DNA from: Micractinium sp. NFX-FRZ
Lineage: Eukaryota; Chlorophyta; Trebouxiophyceae; Chlorellales; Chlorellaceae
Direction: 5' to 3'
NCBI GenBank assembly: GCA_029339195.1
Contig: JAPTJF010000144.1
Location: 1-64,000 of the forward strand
DNA: 64,000 bases
Positions within the stretch are counted from its first letter, which is position 1. Each line of letters opens with the position of its first letter. Under the pieces are notes generated by a model. The model ran no database searches. It saw nothing but the letters and a program-made list of their open reading frames with translations, and was not told the DNA's origin. A program made the translations under genes and the position numbers. Below, piece after piece: positions 58,201 through 64,000 of this stretch.

Positions 58201-61159
58201 GGGTGGGGGTGGGGTGGGATGAAGCAGGCAGGGCGAGGGCGTTGAGCAGAGGCAGCTTGCGTAGCGTGTTGTGTGCACACATGAGAGGCGGTTGTTGATG
58301 AGCAAGTGCCAGGGCTAGGGCGGGGGCGGGGGCTTTGAGCGGCTCTTGGCGGCACCAGGCAGTAGAGGCGCGCAGGGCCAGGCGTGCAGCTGGCAGTTCG
58401 CAGACGCATGACTGAGGCACAAACCCTGCACCTCCACAGTGTGATGGCACTGCACATGGTCCATGGCTCACCTTGCCGCAGGGTGAGGGGGTCTGTGAGG
58501 GTGATGGCACTGGTGACGCGCGTGACCAGCACCACCGGGCCAATGTTGCCCAGAGACGCCGCCAGCTTGGCAGGCAGGCACACCAGGTCGTCCTGCGAAA
58601 GGAAAGGAAGGCGCGGAGGTGGCACAAGCGTTGTGAATGAGGCGGCAAGCCTGGCTGGCAGGATGGAGAGGGAAGGAAGACGTTGGAGGTGGGTAGGAGG
58701 GGTAGGAAGGTGGGGACGCGACCTGCTTGGCTGACAGGCGTACCGGGCTGGAGGGTGGGGCAGGGGGGAAGGAATGGAGGTGTGCGGGAGGAGTGTGCGG
58801 GGCATGGCGTGGCAGGAGTGCTGGGCTTGGGCGCGGCCTGGATTTGCAGCAAGCAGGTGCATGCAGTGTAAGCCGGGCATGGTGCAAAGGGAAGTGAACA
58901 ACGGAGATGGGATGGATAAAGAGATACAAAGGGGGAGCAGGGTTGCAAGTGAGGCGGGGGAGTGGGCGCCCTCATTCGTGACATGGTGCGTCGGTCACGC
59001 CCCCCGGGGGGGATCCGACAGCAATTGGACATAACATGTGTTGAATCACGGGGCGGGGCAGCTCCAGATTGGTACGATGCATACTAACGCACATGCAAGC
59101 TGCGGGTGGCAAGCAACACTGAGGCACTTTAAGGGGTGACTCTGCCCATCCCTGGCCCCATCCCTCGCCGCGCTTTGCACCCGGGGCGTCACCTCCAAAG
59201 CTGCGACAGGCACCCCTCAGAACCCCAGGCCCCGCTCCTGCCACGACACAACGACTTTGCAAAGCACTGCCGCCGTCAGCGAGCGAACCTGCGCCTGTGC
59301 AGATGTGGTTGCAGAGCAGACCAACAGCGCCTGGCCCAGCACATGCGGTGCACTCCCTAGCCCGTCCAGGCTCCCACCTTGCACAGCTGCGCCACCTCCA
59401 CGGAAAAGGTGTACTTGTAGTTGTAGCTGGAGGTGTGCTCGTCGTGGCTCACCAGCTGCTTGTCGTGCCTGCACCCAGGCGGGACAGCGGGGAGGCAGGC
59501 AGGGAAGGCGGGAAGACGCGAGTGAAGGGGAGGAGAGGAAAATAATGGGCGGGGCATGCTCACGGGTTGGGATCGAAGCAGGCCCGGCAGGTGGGCAGCC
59601 AAGCATCTGTACTTTCTGGCACTCCCCATCCTGCCCGCTTCTTGACAAACCATGGCACACAGCCACGCGTTCATCACCCCACACACCACGGCCCCACCTG
59701 TATCGGATGGGCACCACTGTCTGCAGGAAGTCGATGAACTTGACGGCATGCGCGCGGTTGGCAAAGTAAAAGTCCACGCCCTGAAGGCAGGGCAGGGCAG
59801 GAGGGGGGCAGCAGGAGGTCAGGGAGGGGGCATACCGCAGGGCCCGCGAGGCGCCGATGCCGCAGGGCGTTGTCCAGAGTAATATGGGCACAGGTTTAGA
59901 GCCCACGTCGCGACCCGCCGTATGACACAAGAGATGGCGGGGCATTGGCAGCCCTGTGCCCCACCACCGGCACAGTCGACACACCACCCGCCTCCCCGGC
60001 TCCGCCTCCCTCTCCTCGGCCCAGCACGCCCAGCACGCACCCCCTGCATCGCAAAGTTGACGCACGCCTCATCCACCCAGCAAAGCATGCAACGCAAACG
60101 ACAGCAGGCCCAGCGGGCGCACCTCGTGCATCTCCTTGACGTTGACGCACGCCTCGTCAGCGCCGTGCTTCAGGATCAGCTGCTCCAGGAAGAAGAAGGT
60201 GCGCTTGTGGGGCACGTGCTGGCGCACCTGCGGGGCGGCAGGGTGGGAGCAGCTTCCGATTGCTTGAAGGCACACAGCGGGTCAATAGTAAACCAGGAAG
60301 GTGCCAAGAAGCTGGGCGCCGCGGCTCCACGCTGCCCCTTCTGCCGCGCCCTGCACCCCTTGCAGCCGCAGCCCCACTTGTCCAAATCTCCTACCAATCC
60401 TTCCACATGCCTTTCCCCTGGCCCCTGACCACCAACCCTTCCCGCCTGCACACGCGCCCTTCCAAGGCCCTTCCAAGGCCCTTCCAAGGCCCTTCCCAGG
60501 CCCTTCCCAGGCCGTGCCGATCCCACGTCTCCTCATCCCCACCCGCCCCCCGCCGCACCTGCACGCACGCCACCCAGGCGTTGGGGTTTGCGTTCTGCCG
60601 GTTGCAGGTGGGGCACATGTGGCGCTCCACGACATACTCCACCACAAACGACTGCTGCAGGATGGCGCCGTTGAGCACCTCCCCCTGAATCGTCAGCTTG
60701 GCCTTCAGCCGCATGCTGCGGTCATGGGACGTGGCGGGCAAGGCAGGGCACAATGTAAGCAAGAGGACAGAAGAGTGGCTCTTCAACTCCTCCCCCAGAG
60801 TCGCCAACTTGGCCTTCAGACCCATGCTGTAGTACGAGTGCAGTATGGAGGTAGGTTGGGGAGGGAGGGAGGGCGGTGGAGAGGCAAGCGTGGGGGGAAT
60901 ACGACACGCGGGCCTGCCTGCCTGCCTGCCTGTTGGCTGCTGTCCGCCCTGCCCCGCACCCATCCTGTGCACCACCTCTCACCCTTATCCCTCCCCCCTG
61001 GCCCCCCTCCCCCCCCCCACCTGTGCGGCTCTGTCCAGATGAAGGCCGCATCCACCAGCTTCATCTTCTGCAGCCCCCGCACGCGCTTGATGCAAAACGT
61101 GAGCAGCTCCTTGGACTCTGGGGGTGCCAGGGAGGGGCAGTGAATGAAGGGGTGGAAGT

Positions 61160-61196
<37 letters not shown>

Positions 61197-62196
61197 GTAT
61201 GCGTTTGTGGGCTAGCTGCGCGCCAGCAGCCCCTTTACAGGCTGCAGGGAGGCGGGCGAATTAGGCCGGCAGGCATGCGCTGCGCGGTGGGTGAGCAAGT
61301 GTTACTGTGCACACGGCGTGGTGGTGGTCGTGGTGGGGGTGGGGGTGCTGGAGGGGGGGCGGCTTCGCATGCTGCCCTCTCAGACTGCAGCAGGCACAGC
61401 TGCGTCCCCCCACTGCGTTTGCCCGACTGCCTCGCTCGCGACACCTGCTCCCGCGACACCTGCTCCCGCTGCCACCCACCCCGCCCCGCCTCACCAGGGT
61501 CGGCCTTGAGCCAGTGCTTGGGCGGCTGCAGGTAGCGGCTGCAGCTCTTGCACCACAGGATGGTCACCTGGCCGGGGAGGGCGAGGGCGGAGGAGAGGGC
61601 AGGGCAGCAGGCAGGGTTGAGCAATGCGTTGGCCCGCAGCGGAACAGAGCGGCGGCAGCTTGGTACTGGCGGTAGCACGGGCCTAGCCCCACCTCCACTG
61701 GAGATCGCAACACCAGGGTAGCGGAGGCGGAAACTTGCATGCTTCACCCTGCAGCACCCTGTCAGCATCCTGCAGCACCTTGACAGCCTTGCCTGTGCGG
61801 CGCCTGTGCGGCACCGCCCTGCCGCCCCGCCGCACCCACCTGCTTCTGAATGCCCTCCGTGATATCCACTTGAGTGCGGATGCAGTTGACGCACATGTTG
61901 GTGGGGTTGGGGGCGATGGAGGTGCCGCACAGGCAGCACAGCCTGCAGGGCCAGCACAGGGAGAGAGGGCACGGTCGGTCCGCTGCCGCCGCCGCCGCCG
62001 CCAGGTGGGATGGCCCTGCCGACATGCATGCGGCCCCGGGCCGGGTGCCCGCCCGGCGTGCTGCCCTCCACGACACCTACGACATAGCTGAGCAGCCCAT
62101 GCAGGCAGCGCCTCGCACTTACACATGCCCCTGCGTCGCGTGCGGCATGAAGGTCCCCTGCACCCCTGGGGCCGCCATGAACATGGGGAGATCCAT
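55221..62196 (-). CDS. NMD3: NMD3, nuclear export adaptor of the 60S subunit
   Basis: Sixteen exons give 565 residues in phase: 62196-62123, 61942-61840, 61567-61495, 61117-61021, 60715-60559, 60227-60123, 59780-59698, 59468-59378, 58592-58472, 58188-58081, 57879-57738, 57532-57475, 57284-57075, 56258-56141, 55806-55729, 55300-55221. The N-terminus has the conserved zinc-binding cysteine pairs (CCLCG, CVNC, WCKSC, CPTC). Family landmarks include GIQKQVTILWCKSC, LKAKLTIQGEVLNGAILQQ, KRTFFFLEQLILKH, VDFYFANRAHAVKFIDFLQ and the late LPDAILVRKSYEDRRRRR. The acidic C-terminus (EEDGDGESEGGADMME) is where the export signal lies in relatives. NMD3 binds nascent 60S subunits and recruits CRM1 for export. 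It is divergent from RPL17, a 60S protein, a neat but possibly chance pairing. Three introns carry junction echoes. Confidence 0.95.
55622..55785 (-). repeat. Donor-spanning echo, NMD3 exon 15
   Basis: The exon end encoding LLEDLAALGLE before GTGAGC (junction after 55729) is echoed 98 bases downstream as LLEHLPALGLE before GTGCGC (after 55631). Confidence 0.8.
56845..57115 (-). repeat. Threefold donor-region echo, NMD3 exon 13
   Basis: The exon end encodes EQEQADMERFLQ before GTGGGC (after 57075). A second copy (TTCCTGCAG|GTGGGC, after 56951) and a third encoding QQEQADMQRFLQ (about 56852-56890, no GT) lie 124 and about 223 bases on. Confidence 0.85.
57301..57345 (+). repeat. GGGT repeat array in NMD3 intron
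   Basis: Eight GGGT units followed by AGGGGG on the plus strand (C-rich on the transcribed minus strand), just inside the intron next to exon 13. Confidence 0.85.
60457..60511 (+). repeat. 11-bp minisatellite in NMD3 intron
   Basis: Five tandem units of CCCTTCCAAGG, the last two with CCCAGG. Confidence 0.85.
60680..60830 (-). repeat. In-frame acceptor echo, NMD3 intron 4
   Basis: The real exon starts AG|CATGCGGCTGAAGGCCAAG (60715); the echo starts AG|CATGGGTCTGAAGGCCAAG (60826), 111 bases upstream on the minus strand. The 37 codons between are open. Confidence 0.88.
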
Positions 62197-63617
62197 TGCA
62201 GCCGGCTGACTCCTCCAAGAGGGCTGCCCTCCGTGAAGCTTCGCAGTAAAGGCGGCGCCCACTGCTGGCGCGCAGCCCGCTCAAGCTGGCACGGCACGTA
62301 ATGTGATCAAGGAACACTGACACAGTCTTGACGCGATTGCCTGCGTCGTGCCGTCGGCAGGTTCCCAAGTCCACACTGCTGCGGCGCCTCCGCCACGTGG
62401 GCGCCGCCGCCAGTGCGCCACCCGGGCGGACTGCCCAGTTTCCGTTGTGTGCAGGTTCGTAATTGCTTGAAAGTACTTGTTTCCACAGGAAGCAGCAGTG
62501 GTCCATTTGGTAGTGCAAACATTCAAGTTCGTTCGCACAGCTATAAGATGGGCAGCGAGCAAGGAAGCACCGTCAGGTGGTTGCCGTTCGGCAACAAATG
62601 GGCTCCAAGACTTTGTCAGAGCCTGCTCTACAAACTCTCCCCTGGCCGACTGCACACATCCAGAGCCATGAGCTGCTGGCACAGCAGGCAGTGTGTGCAC
62701 GGGCCGTCTGGCAACATTGCGACTCGCGCGAGGAGGTCGCAACGGCGGAGCAGGCTATGGCACCCTGCACTGCGTCTGAGCAATGCCTGAAGCTGCAATC
62801 TGGCTGTGATCACCGAGTGGGTAATTGCAAAATGAGAGCGAATGGAAACCTGTCCACCCCTGCGTCCAGCTGCGCCAGCTGCCTCCTGCCCGCGCCCGCC
62901 TGCGCCCGCAGCACTTGGCGCCGCCGCTGCCCTGAGCTCCGGGTGACCTGATCCGGCCATGCTACTGTGTCAATTGTAGGTCCCTGACCGCGATGGGCAG
63001 GCCTACGCACCGCTAGCTGCGGGTGGAGCCTGTTGAGCAGCCGACATGTGCAAGCCTCCAAAGCCCTTCCCGTCGGAGCGCCCTGCCGCTCCTGGACCTG
63101 CGCCTCACACTCCAAGACTGAAAGGATATGCATTTGAGGCACGAGGAGCGCTGGTTTCGGCACCGCGAATGCCCGGGTCTCATGTCCCTTGCTCGCGTGG
63201 CGCGGGCCCCTTGTGCCTGGCCTGGGCTCCCATCGGCCTCTTTCCTCGCGTAGGAGCGCGTGGTTCCTGTTGGAGAGGTCAGTGCCCCTGCAGCCTGCAC
63301 ATGCAGTGCTGCCTGCCATGGCGGCCGCCGCAGGGGTGGCGAGCAGCTCAGAGCGTTTTCAATGCAGCGGACCGTCAGCAGCAGTGGCTGGGGGAGCGCA
63401 TGGCCGCAGGCTGGGCTCGAGGCGATGGGGCTGCCGTGCTTGCAGCCACCGCTGGAGAGAGGCCCAGTCAGGGCGCAGTACAGTGCAGCGGGAAGCACTG
63501 GCATCAGGGGGACGCAAGGGGCGCAGCAGCCGCGCATGTGCAGTCCTGCCGCCTGCCCCGCCGCCCCGCCTTCCAAACGCCCGCCCGTCCCCGTTAGTGC
63601 TGCTGCTGCAGGGCATT
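62197..63617. other. Divergent promoter region, NMD3 and RPL17
   Basis: 1.4 kb between divergent genes. It may hold a 5' untranslated exon of RPL17. The frames present look non-coding. Confidence 0.5.
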
Positions 63618-64000
63618 ATGACGCGCTACGCTCGGAATGCCGCCAACGAGGCCAAGGCGGCCAAGGTGCTTAGCAGCAGCGGGCAGCACCAGGCAGCTGG
63701 AGGGGGCGTGAGCAGCAGCTGCGCGGGCGGCTAGAGCGACGGTCCGGCCGCCGGAGCTCAGCGGGAGCTTCTCCAGCAGCTGGCATTATGAGGAGCACTC
63801 GTTGTGCAGGCTGCCGCAGCCTCAGCATGTTGTATCCGGGACTCCAGCACGTGCCGCTCACGGTGCTCCGCCCCTCCTTGTTCTGTCCCCCCCCGTCCTG
63901 CAGGCCCGCGGCTCCGACCTGCGTGTGCACTTCAAGAACACGCGGGAGGCCAGCCGTGTCCTGAAGAACCTGCCTCTGGCCAAGGCCAAGGCGTTCATGC
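63618..64000 (+). CDS. RPL17: 60S ribosomal protein L17 (uL22), 5' part
   Basis: Exon 63618-63665 encodes [16 protein letters not shown] and exon 2 begins at 63904 with [20 protein letters not shown], then LPLAKAKAF, running off the window edge. This is the highly conserved N-terminus of eukaryotic L17/uL22, which lines the exit tunnel of the 60S subunit. The join is in phase. The gene is cut by the window, not broken. Confidence 0.95.

Overview
The window is GC-rich, intron-dense nuclear DNA of a unicellular green alga. A Chlorella-type trebouxiophyte is my best guess. I base this on short exons with GT/GC-AG introns and TGTAA-type poly(A) signals. Chloroplast-targeted NAR1/LCIA-type and isoamylase-2 proteins sit beside cytosolic ribosomal proteins and NMD3. 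There is no CRISPR array, insertion sequence, operon or tRNA that I can support. I rebuilt most genes exon by exon; where a model is given as complete, every intron phase agrees and the summed exons are a multiple of three.

Layout, left to right. 0.4-5 kb: a MYND zinc-finger protein and a ubiquitin-interacting-motif (UIM) repeat protein, both plus. 5.8-8.0 kb: ribosomal protein S18 (minus). 9.2-14.9 kb: a C3HC/NIPA-type zinc-finger protein and a cysteine-rich protein of unknown role (plus). 15.8-19.1 kb: a plastid-type membrane protein and a helical acidic-tailed protein (minus). 19.5-23.6 kb: a small uncertain gene and a RING protein (plus). 25.0-28.7 kb: TMCO1 and PARP16 homologues, two ER-membrane proteins in tandem (minus). 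29.2-33.1 kb: a formate/nitrite transporter family protein (plus), divergent from PARP16. 34.4-36.5 kb: an F-box/leucine-rich protein (plus). 37.0-42.0 kb: an 817-residue coiled-coil protein (minus), divergent from a TraB-family protein (plus, to 46.6 kb). 47.0-54.8 kb: isoamylase 2 with its GH13 active site lost (minus). 55.2-62.2 kb: NMD3 (minus), divergent from the start of ribosomal protein uL22/RPL17, which runs off the right edge.

The most striking signal is not a gene. At about a dozen places in seven genes, a decayed copy of an exon end, including its splice site, lies inside the adjacent intron some 30-190 bases from the real junction. I call these splice-junction echoes. Some sit at donors, some at acceptors, and two stop codons have similar copies just downstream. 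Two echoed acceptors (TraB intron 2, NMD3 intron 4) are exactly in frame with the real one and the sequence between is open, so they would insert 34 and 37 residues. This pattern fits small tandem duplications across splice sites, a proposed route to intron gain and alternative splicing. A second theme is several GC-AG introns that the reading frame requires or favours.
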